A DNA stretch of 64,000 nt, from assembly GCA_965203345.1 (NCBI GenBank), contig CBDBCK010000027.1, positions 62,001-126,000 of the forward strand. Direction: 5' to 3'. The position numbers and the translations under genes were made by a program. This document shows, one piece after another, positions 51,180 through 60,371 of the stretch. The notes beneath the pieces were generated by a model. The model had not been told where the DNA came from. It ran no database searches and was given only the letters and a program-made list of their open reading frames with translations. The stretch is from CBDBCK01 sp965203345 (lineage in GTDB: Bacteria; Chloroflexota; Dehalococcoidia; Lucifugimonadales; Lucifugimonadaceae). Each line of letters begins with the position of its first letter. Within the stretch, counting starts at the first letter, position 1.

Positions 51180-52772
51180 TCACCGACGTCCCTTCTTCCG
51201 CGCTTCTCCTCTACTACGACGCGATTTTGTATCGTCATGAGCTCCTCTTAGATCAGCTATATCCTCAGCGAAGCGCAGTTCAGTTGTGCCGCCGTCGGAA
51301 GCTTGAGTTAGGAAGTCTACATCCCATATTGAGTTTCCGGAAACGTTAGTTGCTTTCTTCTTGTCTTCATCTTCAACTTTGCGTCTTTCCTCTTCTTGAC
51401 GTTCCAGTTCTGCCAGCTCTTTCTCTAAAGCGCGGATCTCTTCGTTTTCTCTTATACGCCGCTCTTCTTCAGCCTTCTCAGACTCGGAAGTATCTTCCGC
51501 AGGCGTGGATGTTTCTTTGGCAACGGGCACCTTTTCAGCTGGCTCTTCTGGTAGGACCTCTACAGGTTCTGTGGTTACCGTTTTTATCTCTTTATCCGTG
51601 GCAAAAGACTCGACCGGTTGCGCCTCAACTTCTGTTTCAGCGGGTGCCTGAACTTCGGCTTTCGCTTCAATTTGCCTTTCTGGCCCTTTTTGCTCCGCGG
51701 TTTCTTGTGTTGATTTGGCTTCAGACGGTGCTTCTCTTGCTCCTTGTATTTCTATGGCACAGTTGGTCAGCTTAGACGCCAAGCGCACATTTTGTCCATC
51801 TCTCCCTATCGCGAGTGAAAATTGAGGGGTTGGGACTATGACTTGCGCAACATTGGATTCAGGGTCTATAGTGACCTTTTCTACCGAGGCAGGACTTAAA
51901 GAGTTAGCTATAAATCTCGGCAGTTCCTCGCTCCACTCGACAACGTCTATCTTCTCGCCCACCAGTTCGCTTACTATACTCTGGATTCGTATACCTCGTA
52001 GTCCGACACACGCGCCTACAGCGTCAACAGTGTTGTTTGACGCGAACACGGCAACCTTGCTGCGTGAACCAGGCTCACGTGCTATGGCTTTGATCTCTAC
52101 GGAACCATTGGCTATCTCCGGAACTTCGCTTTCAAAAAGTCTACGCAACAGATCAGGGTGAGAACGCGATACGATTATTTCGGGACCGGCTGGCGTGCGT
52201 TCTATCTTGACTAGGTACACTTTGAGCTGTTGACTCTGTCTGTAGCGGTCAGAATCGGACTGCTCAAGTGGAGGCATTATGGCTATCCCATCGCCTAAAT
52301 CTACCCAAACTGTCCGCTTCTCTACCTTGTGGATCTTCCCTACGAGTAACTGTCCGGACTTGTCAGAGAATTCGTCGAACAAGACATCTCTCTGGGCTTC
52401 TCGCAACCTTTGATCTATGACTTGACGAGTTGCTTGAGCTGCGACTCGGCCGCGGTTATAATCCAGACTGCCGACTCTGATGGTTGAACCAACCTCTGCG
52501 TCTTTATGCCCCTCGGCGAGTGCCTCACTTATAGGTATCTCGGCGTCAGCGTAGTCTGCTTGGCCGTCTTCAACCACCCGTTTGATCAGAGCCATATCCA
52601 CTTCGCCAGTCTCTGGATTTATTCTGACTTGCACGTCTTTACCTAATGCCTCGGGGTCGCGCCGGTAGGCTGACTCCAAAGCTGATTCTATGGCTGCCAC
52701 AACAACGCGCTGCGACAGATTTTTATCTGCGGCCAAATATCTGACCGCCATTAAGAGTTCGTTCTTTTTCAC
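51180..52772 (-). CDS. nusA: Transcription termination/antitermination protein NusA
   Basis: NusA binds RNA polymerase and nascent RNA to regulate pausing, termination and antitermination. The protein starts KKNELLMAVRYLAADKNLS (the N-terminal domain), followed by an S1 domain (with WVDLGDGIAIMP) and two KH domains (with LRGIRIQSIVSELVGEKID and SLAIGRDGQNVRLASKL). The last 170 or so residues form an acidic, Glu- and Ala-rich coiled-coil tail that ends in a basic KSRRSRGEARKKGRR, not the AR repeats found in other NusAs. I chose the GTG at 52772, which has GGAG 7 bases upstream and gives the family start. Extending the frame to 52841 would run through a terminator hairpin. Confidence 0.95.
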   Translation of the reverse strand: MKKNELLMAVRYLAADKNLSQRVVVAAIESALESAYRRDPEALGKDVQVRINPETGEVDMALIKRVVEDGQADYADAEIPISEALAEGHKDAEVGSTIRVGSLDYNRGRVAAQATRQVIDQRLREAQRDVLFDEFSDKSGQLLVGKIHKVEKRTVWVDLGDGIAIMPPLEQSDSDRYRQSQQLKVYLVKIERTPAGPEIIVSRSHPDLLRRLFESEVPEIANGSVEIKAIAREPGSRSKVAVFASNNTVDAVGACVGLRGIRIQSIVSELVGEKIDVVEWSEELPRFIANSLSPASVEKVTIDPESNVAQVIVPTPQFSLAIGRDGQNVRLASKLTNCAIEIQGAREAPSEAKSTQETAEQKGPERQIEAKAEVQAPAETEVEAQPVESFATDKEIKTVTTEPVEVLPEEPAEKVPVAKETSTPAEDTSESEKAEEERRIRENEEIRALEKELAELERQEEERRKVEDEDKKKATNVSGNSIWDVDFLTQASDGGTTELRFAEDIADLRGAHDDTKSRRSRGEARKKGRR

Positions 52773-52805
52773 GTTTGTTCTCCGCTTGAGGCTCATACCG
52801 CAAGG

Positions 52806-52833
52806 TAATAAAAAAGTGGGCTTCTGCCCACTT
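52806..52833 (-). terminator. Intrinsic terminator/attenuator in the nusA leader
   Basis: On the minus strand an 8-bp stem (AAGTGGGC with GCCCACTT, 52814-52821 and 52826-52833), closed by an AGAA loop, is followed by a T6 run then ATTA (52813-52806). No gene on the minus strand lies upstream before plsY, which points the other way. The hairpin sits between the likely nusA promoter region and the GTG start, about 34 bases upstream of it. It therefore looks like a leader attenuator that could adjust operon expression, for example in response to NusA itself. Confidence 0.75.
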
Positions 52834-53068
52834 CTGCTCAAGTCTGGAAGTTTATAGCTTGCACTTTTGATTGTATCACTGTGCTATATATACGCGCTCA
52901 AGTAAAGAGGCATAGTGCAATATTTATGTTGAAGATAGTTTGCTGATAAGAGATTTGAGTGCAACGGAAGAAATCTGGACGTGTAACCTACTAACGTATA
53001 GAAGCGTTTCGCTGAGTTTGTAAACAATAGACTCTCCAGAACGTCTGAACAAAACTCGCCTATTATGC

Positions 53069-53092
53069 CGTATATAATGTCGTATATAATGT
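53069..53092. repeat. Tandem 12-base repeat with -10-like boxes
   Basis: CGTATATAATGT occurs twice in direct succession, each with a TATAAT. It lies in the divergent region between nusA and plsY, about 165 bases from the plsY start. It could be a duplicated promoter -10 region, but no convincing -35 was found. Confidence 0.4.
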
Positions 53093-53256
53093 ACTGATAA
53101 GGCTCCTATCGTTTTCTAGGATGAAACAGGTCATATTTTGACCATTTGGACTGAAAACGGTTAAATAGCATGAAGAGGGATAGCAGAAAATCAAAGTCAG
53201 AAAGGTCCGTCCAGAGGCAAGCAGCATATCTCGCCAATAGAAGGGATTAAAAATCT

Positions 53257-53949
53257 ATGAACAGTATTCCTTGGATAGGCTCGTTGCTACTTTCTCTAGG
53301 TGTAGGCTACGCACTGGGGGCCATTCCTTTTGCCTACCTTGTTGCGCGTAGTCAGGGCGTGAATATATTTGAAGAGGGTTCGAAACAAGCGGGGGCTAGC
53401 AACGTTTGGATAACCACTTCCGGGCGATACGGTGTCATAGTGTTTTCTCTCGACTGTGCTAAAGGTTTAAGTGCGATTATCTTTGCTAGGTTGTTGGGTA
53501 TAACAGACTTGTGGCTTTTTTTCCCCGCTTCTACAGCTATCCTTGCTCATTGGAATTCTCCTTTTACAGGTTTCAAAGGAGGTGACGGAGTATCTACATG
53601 GATGGGGATAATGGGGGGAGTATTGGGGTTAGTCGGGGTGACTGCGTGCTTTGTAATGGGATTTGCGACCTTGCTTGGTAACGTCTTCCGCTGGCATCAT
53701 CCTACCTTTATCGGAGGTGGCTTGGCCTGCTTCACGGTGTTAGCGGCACTCGGTATATCTGAGATGTTCCAGATAAGCGAACCGTTCTTTTTGGTGCCGG
53801 ATCCTTGGGTGTTTCTGGCTGTATTCCCCAGCATTTGGCTTATAACTGGTGTTTTGACGTTGTGGGGTGTAGTACTTCCGCACAGTATCCTGTATCATAT
53901 GCGCTACCTAAATCCCGAACAAAGAACGGCGTCAAGCCAACACAATTGA
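53257..53949 (+). CDS. plsY: Glycerol-3-phosphate acyltransferase PlsY-like
   Basis: The 230-residue integral membrane protein follows the PlsY pattern, with about six hydrophobic segments. PlsY uses acyl-phosphate to acylate glycerol-3-phosphate in phospholipid synthesis. The expected motifs are altered: the first (usually GSGN-GATN) is EGSKQAGASNVW, and the second (usually GGKGVAT) is FKGGDGVSTW, with Asp in place of Lys. The rest of the fold, including GYALGAIPFAYLVARS and the DCAKG segment, is conserved. It may therefore be a divergent PlsY or a relative. It is divergent from nusA, with about 480 bases between the two starts. Confidence 0.75.
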   Translation: MNSIPWIGSLLLSLGVGYALGAIPFAYLVARSQGVNIFEEGSKQAGASNVWITTSGRYGVIVFSLDCAKGLSAIIFARLLGITDLWLFFPASTAILAHWNSPFTGFKGGDGVSTWMGIMGGVLGLVGVTACFVMGFATLLGNVFRWHHPTFIGGGLACFTVLAALGISEMFQISEPFFLVPDPWVFLAVFPSIWLITGVLTLWGVVLPHSILYHMRYLNPEQRTASSQHN

Positions 53950-54134
53950 AGGTAGGGTACTGAGGCCAGTTAATGCGTCTGCCCTAGTTTTAAACTGTCT
54001 CTTATCAGAATTTATTGAAAAGTCACCCTGTGTTTCCTAACCGGCAGTTTATCTTATCCTTTTTATCAAGTCACTCAAGGTGACATAATTTATAGCCTAA
54101 TGCCGAGCGTTACGGACAACACGGCTTAGATGGC

Positions 54135-54998
54135 TTAGATACTGTATGAATCTATAAGTTGTTTGGGGCTTTTGGGTATCACTGAGCGGATAGCTTCCCT
54201 CTCCATGTCTTCCAGTGTCGGTTTGTCGATCTGGTATATAAGCCCTATCGGTATGCCTGGACGCTTGACTAATGCTTCCGCTGCTTCAAGGTCGGAAGGG
54301 TCATGTTCGTCCGGCACAAGCCATGCCGAGCTCGCAATTCCTTTCTTACGGTTTCCCTTTAGTAGGTCGTAAGTGTCATTATAAGTTGTACAAGGGGACT
54401 GAACGTGTACTATGGCAAACCCTTTGTGATTCATAGCTTCTAATATGCACTTAGCCAGCTCTCTGGGCTTGACTGAATAGTGGGAAGCCACGTAAGTAGC
54501 GCCGTAAGCCAAGTAGATCTTCAAAGGGTGCATAGGGATTTCGATCTTACCATAGGGGGTGGACGAGGTTATCTGTCCGGTGCTGCTGGTAGGCGAACTT
54601 TGGCCTTTAGTCAACCCGTATACAGCGTTGTCCATTATCACGCAGGTGGTGTCCAGGTTCCTTTGCGCCGCCGGGCCTATATGCTCCGCGCCGATACTCA
54701 AAAAATCTCCGTCCCCTGCTACTATGACCGTATTCAGATCGGGTCTTGACATCTTGACGCCGAGCGCAAGAGGCAACGTGCGGCCATGTATGCCGTGAAG
54801 ACCAAATGGCTGTTCTTCCTCCATAAGGTGCACCAAGTTGCCCGAACATCCTATACCGGCTATTATTACACTTTGCGAATACGGAGTCTCGTAGAGTGTC
54901 TTGTACTCTTGAAGGGCAGCGTCCAGCGCCTTGCGTACGCCGAAATCTCCGCAACCAGGGCACCATTTGAAATCATACGCAGGATTGAGCTTGCTCAT
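54135..54998 (-). CDS. korB: 2-oxoacid:acceptor oxidoreductase beta subunit
   Basis: The subunit binds ThDP and the iron-sulfur cluster of a 2-oxoglutarate/pyruvate:ferredoxin oxidoreductase. It shows FKWCPGCGDFGV (two Cys of the cluster) and GIGCSGN, and the ThDP motif GDGDFLSIGAEHIG running to MDNAVYGLTKGQSSPTS. It oxidises a 2-oxoacid to the acyl-CoA with electrons passed to ferredoxin. The ATG at 54998 overlaps the alpha-subunit stop (ATGA), which marks it as the true start; an upstream in-frame start at 55136 would lie within korA. The substrate (2-oxoglutarate or pyruvate) is not certain. Confidence 0.9.
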   Translation of the reverse strand: MSKLNPAYDFKWCPGCGDFGVRKALDAALQEYKTLYETPYSQSVIIAGIGCSGNLVHLMEEEQPFGLHGIHGRTLPLALGVKMSRPDLNTVIVAGDGDFLSIGAEHIGPAAQRNLDTTCVIMDNAVYGLTKGQSSPTSSTGQITSSTPYGKIEIPMHPLKIYLAYGATYVASHYSVKPRELAKCILEAMNHKGFAIVHVQSPCTTYNDTYDLLKGNRKKGIASSAWLVPDEHDPSDLEAAEALVKRPGIPIGLIYQIDKPTLEDMEREAIRSVIPKSPKQLIDSYSI

Positions 54999-56755
54999 AC
55001 AGGGAGTCCTACCTTTTCTAATTGGTTCAGTTGCATTTTGATACTTTTGGTGAGTGTGGAAGGCAAGAAAGGAAGGCCTGTGTACTGTGTTATAGACTTG
55101 GCTCTGATACTCTGCTGACGGAGAATAGTCGACCATTGTCCTTGGTAGTTAAGCTCCGGAACTATCACTAGCCGCTTGGTTTTCAAAGTGTCAAGCACCT
55201 CCGCGCACAAAGGGTTCAGAGCGACTGAATATATCCAACCGATGTCGATCCCTTCTTTGCGCAGGCGGTTGTAAGCCTCTCTCACTGGCCCTTTTGAAGA
55301 TCCCCACGGCATCAAAGCGACCTCTGCTTCGGGGTTTTCTATCTCCCAGTGAGCATCGTCCAGTAGCGAAAGCTTGGCGAACCTGCGTTGAGTAAGGCGT
55401 ACGTGATGATACGGTAAATGGGTAGTATCGCCTATCTCGTCGTGCTCGGAGGCGTTTGCGACGTAGGCTCCAGTTCCTCCTGGTATCGGCATTTGGGGCG
55501 CAGGGTCTCCTGAAGACCAAGATGAGTAACGCTTGAATCCGTTTTGTCCTGAATAGACGTTCCGTCTCTCGTCCTTGATCTTAGAGATATCAGGCTTTGG
55601 GATGTTCTGTGCCTTTTCTGCCTGCCCGAATTCACTCATGAGCATTACTGGTCCTTGATATCTTTCTGCCCAATTGACGGCTAACGCTCCAGTGTAAAAA
55701 CACTCTTCTATAGTGCCAGGAGCCAGAACCGGCGGATGCAAGTCTCCATGCGAAGGATGCATACATGCGAACAGGTCTGACTGCTCCGATTTTGTAGGTA
55801 GCCCGGTGGCTGGTCCGCCTCTCTGAACGTCCACAAAGACACACGGTATCTCCGCCATCCAAGCTAGCCCTATAGCTTCTGACATTAGTGATAAGCCTGG
55901 GCCGGCGGTGGCGGTCATTCCTTTTTTACCTGCGAAACCTGCTCCTATGATGGCGTTAGCGGCTTCTATCTCCGAAGTAGCTTGATAAGAGAATTTACCC
56001 TTTCCTACCAGGTTTTGTTCCATCCAGACTAGGATAGTAGTAGCGGGAGATATAGGATAGCCTACGTATATATCCAAACCCGCCGAATACGCCCCTAGTG
56101 CTAGTGCTGTGTTGCCAGTTATGAATATCTGTTCCTCTTTGGGAGGTGAAGGCATAGCGATGCGACCTGCACTGAAGCCACTCAACTTCGCCTGGGAAGC
56201 TCCCTCCCTTATCGCAGTTATGTTTGAGGCGATTATCTGCTCGTCGTTAGCTCGACCGCGTGAAAAACGTTTGGCTATATAGCTCTCAATAAACTCAAGC
56301 GAAAATCCTACCAATTCCGCCACTGCTCCTATAAAAGCCATATTAGCCGCTCTGGGGTTGCCTGAGTCTTGGGCTATTTTCTGAGCGTTTAGTCCTAGAC
56401 TTGAGGCTCGTTCATTGATTTCAAAGGACGTTGAGTCGTACAGTAATACCCCGTTCTTATCAATATCGGCAGAATGCAACTCATACGCGTCTTTGTTCAG
56501 AGCCACCAATACGTCTACATAGTCGCCGTTACTCAGGACGGGTGAAGTAGAGATCGTAGTTTGAGACGAAGCAGGCCCACCCATGATCTGGGATGGAAAG
56601 GTTGAGAAGGTATGTACGTAATACCCTCCTGTTGCCGCAGACTTGGCCACGGCTTCTGCAGAGGTAACAAGTCCCTGTCCTCCCTCCCCAGCAAACCTGA
56701 CTGCGAAAGTTTTACGGTATCCTTGAGAGGCCATTGATTGCTCCGCTGTATCCAC
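54995..56755 (-). CDS. korA: 2-oxoacid:acceptor oxidoreductase fused gamma-alpha subunit
   Basis: The 586-residue protein joins the gamma domain (residues 15-190, GEGGQGLVTSAEAVAKSA, with TFPSQIMGGPAS) to the alpha/pyrimidine-binding domain (about 205 on, with YPISPATTI, TAGPGLSLMSEAIGLAWM and QRGGPATGLPTKSEQSDLF). This gamma-alpha fusion is the usual KorA-type arrangement in bacteria and archaea with the two-subunit enzyme. It is the first gene of korAB, and korB overlaps by 4 bases. The pair gives ferredoxin-linked oxidation of a 2-oxoacid. About 90 bases separate it from the divergent Nudix gene. Confidence 0.93.
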   Translation of the reverse strand: MDTAEQSMASQGYRKTFAVRFAGEGGQGLVTSAEAVAKSAATGGYYVHTFSTFPSQIMGGPASSQTTISTSPVLSNGDYVDVLVALNKDAYELHSADIDKNGVLLYDSTSFEINERASSLGLNAQKIAQDSGNPRAANMAFIGAVAELVGFSLEFIESYIAKRFSRGRANDEQIIASNITAIREGASQAKLSGFSAGRIAMPSPPKEEQIFITGNTALALGAYSAGLDIYVGYPISPATTILVWMEQNLVGKGKFSYQATSEIEAANAIIGAGFAGKKGMTATAGPGLSLMSEAIGLAWMAEIPCVFVDVQRGGPATGLPTKSEQSDLFACMHPSHGDLHPPVLAPGTIEECFYTGALAVNWAERYQGPVMLMSEFGQAEKAQNIPKPDISKIKDERRNVYSGQNGFKRYSSWSSGDPAPQMPIPGGTGAYVANASEHDEIGDTTHLPYHHVRLTQRRFAKLSLLDDAHWEIENPEAEVALMPWGSSKGPVREAYNRLRKEGIDIGWIYSVALNPLCAEVLDTLKTKRLVIVPELNYQGQWSTILRQQSIRAKSITQYTGLPFLPSTLTKSIKMQLNQLEKVGLPV

Positions 56756-56844
56756 GATTTTTAATTTTCAGCATTGAATTAAAAGCACAAATAGAATTTT
56801 ATCGCTGTACAATGCGCTAGAGCTATAAACCGTAGAATAAAATA

Positions 56845-57369
56845 GTGAAAAATTCAAGAAAAGCTTACAATTTTCAGATAAAACGTCTAATGGCAGCCGG
56901 TGGAGTGGTTATACGATGGGGAATCGGTTCTGGATTGGAAGTCTTGCTTTGTGTCAAGAAATGTTCCGCGCATCCATATCAGTTGCCAAAAGGCACTCCT
57001 CATGACGGCGAAACCGTAGAGCAGACGGCTTTGCGGGAAGTTAAGGAAGAGACGGGTATAACTGTTGAATTGTGTGAGCCTTTGGGCAGTACGAAGTATA
57101 CGTTTTTGGGTAGACGCTCACGTAATTATGGAGACTCTCATACTGTGAAGATCATAGACAAGACAGTCTACTTCTTCTTGATGAGAAGTTTAGGGGGGAA
57201 CATATTAGATCACGATGATGAGTTTGATGAGGTGTTTTGGGCTGATTGGCAAACAGCGGTAAGAACATTGTCTTTCTCCGGGCACGCTCAGATGGTTGTA
57301 CGGGCCGTATCCGTTTTCAAAGAACGAGAACGAACCGTGCGCGGTAGCAGTAGGCAGATATATGGCTGA
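56845..57369 (+). CDS. Nudix hydrolase
   Basis: The 174-residue protein has the complete Nudix box GX5EX7REUXEEXGU as GTPHDGETVEQTALREVKEETGI (about residues 52-74), with the VLLCVKKCSAHPYQLPKG lead. Nudix enzymes cleave nucleoside diphosphates linked to another group; the substrate cannot be told from the motif. The start is GTG at 56845, which leads directly into the fold; there is no strong Shine-Dalgarno. It overlaps the acetyltransferase gene by 8 bases, so the two are translated together. Confidence 0.88.
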   Translation: MKNSRKAYNFQIKRLMAAGGVVIRWGIGSGLEVLLCVKKCSAHPYQLPKGTPHDGETVEQTALREVKEETGITVELCEPLGSTKYTFLGRRSRNYGDSHTVKIIDKTVYFFLMRSLGGNILDHDDEFDEVFWADWQTAVRTLSFSGHAQMVVRAVSVFKERERTVRGSSRQIYG

Positions 57370-57925
57370 TTTTCATTCCTACTCTGGCCCAAGAGCCTGT
57401 AAGGTGGCGCTGCGCTCTAAAAGGGAAAGCGACGTCTGCAAAGACTATGAATGGCGCATAGACGAGGCACTGTGCAAGCTTGATGCAACCAGGCCTATTA
57501 ATATGACTTTTGATGAATACAGGTGGTTTTACCTGCAGGAACTGCGCTTACCGTCTACACTCTCCGTTCGGTTTGCTATAGACACCCTTGATGGGAAACA
57601 CATAGGGAACTGCATGTACTACGACATAGATCGTAATACACGGCAGGCAGAGCTTGGCATTATGCTCGGTGAAAAAGGGTATTGGGGGCAAGGATACGGA
57701 TCAGACGCTGTGAGGCTTGTGCTGGATCACGCTTTCATGGAAGACGAACTGGACAAGATTTACCTTCATACTTTGACTGATAACCTACGAGCTCAGGGCT
57801 GTTTTATCAAGGCCGGACTAAAGGCTTGTGGAGATACATGGCGGAACGGGTTTCATTTCCTTCGAATGGAGATATTGAAGGGGGAGCGGATGGAGATGAA
57901 GGCGACTTATAAGCGGGGTAGCTGA
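57362..57925 (+). CDS. GNAT family N-acetyltransferase
   Basis: The protein is about 187 residues. It has a GNAT fold core with LGIMLGEKGYWGQGYGSDAVRLVLDHAF, in which Q-x-x-G-x-G/A-type residues bind acetyl-CoA, and LHTLTDNLRAQGCFIKAGLK, the typical N-x-A-x-x-x-Y/F-x-K-x-GF motif of RimJ/RimL-like enzymes. It transfers an acetyl group to an unknown amine. The ATG at 57362 overlaps the Nudix stop by 8 bases and is preferred to the GTG at 57296, which would lie deep in the Nudix gene. Confidence 0.85.
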   Translation: MADFHSYSGPRACKVALRSKRESDVCKDYEWRIDEALCKLDATRPINMTFDEYRWFYLQELRLPSTLSVRFAIDTLDGKHIGNCMYYDIDRNTRQAELGIMLGEKGYWGQGYGSDAVRLVLDHAFMEDELDKIYLHTLTDNLRAQGCFIKAGLKACGDTWRNGFHFLRMEILKGERMEMKATYKRGS

Positions 57926-57968
57926 GCCTTCTATCAGAAGCCTTATTCCTATATTGCGTCTAGTGCTT

Positions 57969-60215
57969 TTATGACGTTGTTTTTGTTATAGGAGCCATTG
58001 CAATCAGAAACCGCTTTATCCCTGCGCTCTTATCTTTGAATACTATAGTTACCTCTGGTTCCAGTTTGTCGTAGTCTACTGTGACGACCATTCCTGCTCC
58101 GAAGAACTCGTGAATTATCTTATCTCCTGCGACAAGTATGGTTGAAGGTTTCGGGGAATTACGCTGTTTTTCCTCATAATGAGTGTCTTCAACGTCATCA
58201 TCATAGTCATGGAAGGATGAATAGCGGGCAGGGTATGCCCTGTTGTGCCTGTGCGTCATAATTCTTGGATGAGTGTTGATTAGATTTTCCGGTAAGGCAC
58301 TTAAAAACTGTGAGGGCAGTACGGGTTGGTTTCTGTAGCTTCCGGTGTAGCTCAGGTAAAGCCTGCGCCGCGCGCGCGTCATTCCGACATAGCATAGTCG
58401 TCTTTCTTCCTCTAACCCGTTCTCTTCCAGGGAGCGGGAATGGGGAAGTAGACCTTCCGTCATCCCAGCAATAAACACGGTATCAAACTCCAATCCCTTA
58501 GCTTGATGGAGCGTAATGAGAGTCAGCGTTTCTATGTTCTTATTAAGTTCGTTTTCCGTATAGTCAGCTGAAGAAACCAGAGAGATATTTTGCAGAAATT
58601 CGTCTAGAGCCTCGCGTGGATCATCCGCCTTGTGCCTTTCAGCCAAAACCAGTAGCTCCTGAGCGTGATCCCGTTTGTCGCTGCTTGTTTCAGGGTCGGA
58701 GTCCATTTGCCGTTCATAGTCCATGGAGTGGATTATCAGCTTCAACAGTTTATCTGGTTGCATAGTGGTGCTTGCCGTTATGATTTTCTTCATATGTTCG
58801 GCAAAGTTCGCTACAGCTTTGGTGCCGCGAGCGCTCAGTCGGACGTCCATGGGGTTCCCTTCTTCAGCCATGGATAGAACGGAATCAAGCAGGTAGGCAT
58901 CGTTTCGGTCTGCTGCTCTACGTAGCTCAGCCAACGTTTTTGTCCCTATAGAGCGCGAAGGCTTATTGATTATGCGTTCAAGAGCTCCGTCGTCGTTGGG
59001 GTTCAGAACTACTCTCATGTAGGAGGCAAGATCCCTGACAGTTTCGCGCATGTAGAAGCTAACGCCTCCTATAACCTTGTAAGGCACACCCCAGTAGCGA
59101 CATGCATGTTCTAGTACCCTTGACTGGACATTTGAGCGGTATAGCACAGCCGTTTCGTTCAAGGATTCTACGTTCCTTTTAGTCAGACGCGACACCTCGC
59201 GGATGACGTTATTTGCTTCTTCTTCCGGGTCGTAAGACTCCATAACCGATACTGGAAGGCCTTCTTTTTTGTGAGTCCAGAGGTTTTTCTCTATCCTGTT
59301 TTGGTTTGGAAGAATAACTGCATTTGCGGCGTCCAAAATGTTCTGAGTAGAGCGGAAAGACTCGTCCAGTGTTACCACTGTACAGTCGCTGTAAGTGGCC
59401 AGGAAGTTGTCGATGTTTTCTGGGTCGGCGTAGCGCCAGGAGTATATTGACTGGTCGGGATCTCCGACGACGCATATGTTACGTTGCGGATTGGAGAGTA
59501 TCTCCCCTAACTTGAATTGCAAGCTGTTTGTATCCTGGAATTCGTCTATAAGAACGTGTTCAAACCTGTTCTGCCAATCAGCTTGAACGCTGGGGTTCCC
59601 TTCCAACATCAGAAGGGTTTTCAAGAGAAGATCATCAAAATCGACAGCGTTGGCGCGGGAGAGAGCTTCTTCGTATCGCTCATAGACGCGAGCGTTTATC
59701 TCGTCTATCCAGTTCTCGGCTCTTTGGAATACGTCCGCTGGGGTCAACTTTTGATTCTTGGCTCTAGACACCAAGCTCAGAATCCTGCGTGGAGGATGTT
59801 CCTTTCTGTTTATTTCCATGGCGTCCATGACTGTTTTTATAGTTCTCAACTGTTCATTTTCGTCGTATATGGAGAACCGCTCTCTAATCCCTGCAGCCTC
59901 TGGATGGAATCTCAGTATGCGAGCGCATAAACTGTGGAACGTATATACCTGAAACCCCGTTGCGTTTACGCTTGTGTTTTGCACAAGACTCTCGCACCGT
60001 TCGCGTAGTTCGTTGGCCGCCTTGTTTGTGAACGTCATGCCTAATATACGCCAAGGTCGGACGTCCTCCTTAAGGACGAGCCAAGCTATCCGGTGCGCCA
60101 TTACTAGCGTCTTGCCGCTGCCTGGACCTGCCACTATCATCAGAGGGCCACCTGGATGCGAGACCGCTTTTATCTGGTTGAGCGTGAGTTTTTCAAAAAA
60201 CTTATCTTGTTGCAT
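57969..60215 (-). CDS. pcrA: ATP-dependent DNA helicase PcrA/UvrD
   Basis: This 748-residue superfamily 1A helicase unwinds DNA in repair and rolling-circle replication. The motifs are in order: Q-motif NQIKAVSHPGGPLMIVAGPGSGKT (motif I within), DEFQDTNSLQ (motif II), VVGDPDQSIYSWR (motif III), ITLHQAKGLEFDTVF (motif V region) and LCYVGMTRARRRLYLS (motif VI). The C-terminal 50 residues carry the PcrA/UvrD Tudor-like domain (GAGMVVTVDYDKLEPEVTIVFKD) that binds RNA polymerase. The start at 60215 gives the normal N-terminus. The gene stands apart from others on this strand. Confidence 0.95.
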   Translation of the reverse strand: MQQDKFFEKLTLNQIKAVSHPGGPLMIVAGPGSGKTLVMAHRIAWLVLKEDVRPWRILGMTFTNKAANELRERCESLVQNTSVNATGFQVYTFHSLCARILRFHPEAAGIRERFSIYDENEQLRTIKTVMDAMEINRKEHPPRRILSLVSRAKNQKLTPADVFQRAENWIDEINARVYERYEEALSRANAVDFDDLLLKTLLMLEGNPSVQADWQNRFEHVLIDEFQDTNSLQFKLGEILSNPQRNICVVGDPDQSIYSWRYADPENIDNFLATYSDCTVVTLDESFRSTQNILDAANAVILPNQNRIEKNLWTHKKEGLPVSVMESYDPEEEANNVIREVSRLTKRNVESLNETAVLYRSNVQSRVLEHACRYWGVPYKVIGGVSFYMRETVRDLASYMRVVLNPNDDGALERIINKPSRSIGTKTLAELRRAADRNDAYLLDSVLSMAEEGNPMDVRLSARGTKAVANFAEHMKKIITASTTMQPDKLLKLIIHSMDYERQMDSDPETSSDKRDHAQELLVLAERHKADDPREALDEFLQNISLVSSADYTENELNKNIETLTLITLHQAKGLEFDTVFIAGMTEGLLPHSRSLEENGLEEERRLCYVGMTRARRRLYLSYTGSYRNQPVLPSQFLSALPENLINTHPRIMTHRHNRAYPARYSSFHDYDDDVEDTHYEEKQRNSPKPSTILVAGDKIIHEFFGAGMVVTVDYDKLEPEVTIVFKDKSAGIKRFLIAMAPITKTTS

Positions 60216-60371
60216 TCAAAGCCTTTTAAACGAGCACCCACAAAGCGCCTGTGTTGCGCTTTCGCAAACCGTCAGGTCGTGTAACCAGCAGGGTGTAACG
60301 CTGCAACCGGTGTCGATTGTTGAACGGTGCGAATTTCTCCGTGGTATAGCGTGGCGAAGGCGCGAACAAGA

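Noticed and set aside
52773..52841. Extended nusA start at 52841
   Set aside because: The extension reads through the hairpin and T-run, and the GTG at 52772 has a good ribosome site and the family N-terminus.
54999..55136. Extended start for the KOR beta subunit
   Set aside because: It would lie inside the alpha gene; the ATGA overlap at 54998 marks the real start.
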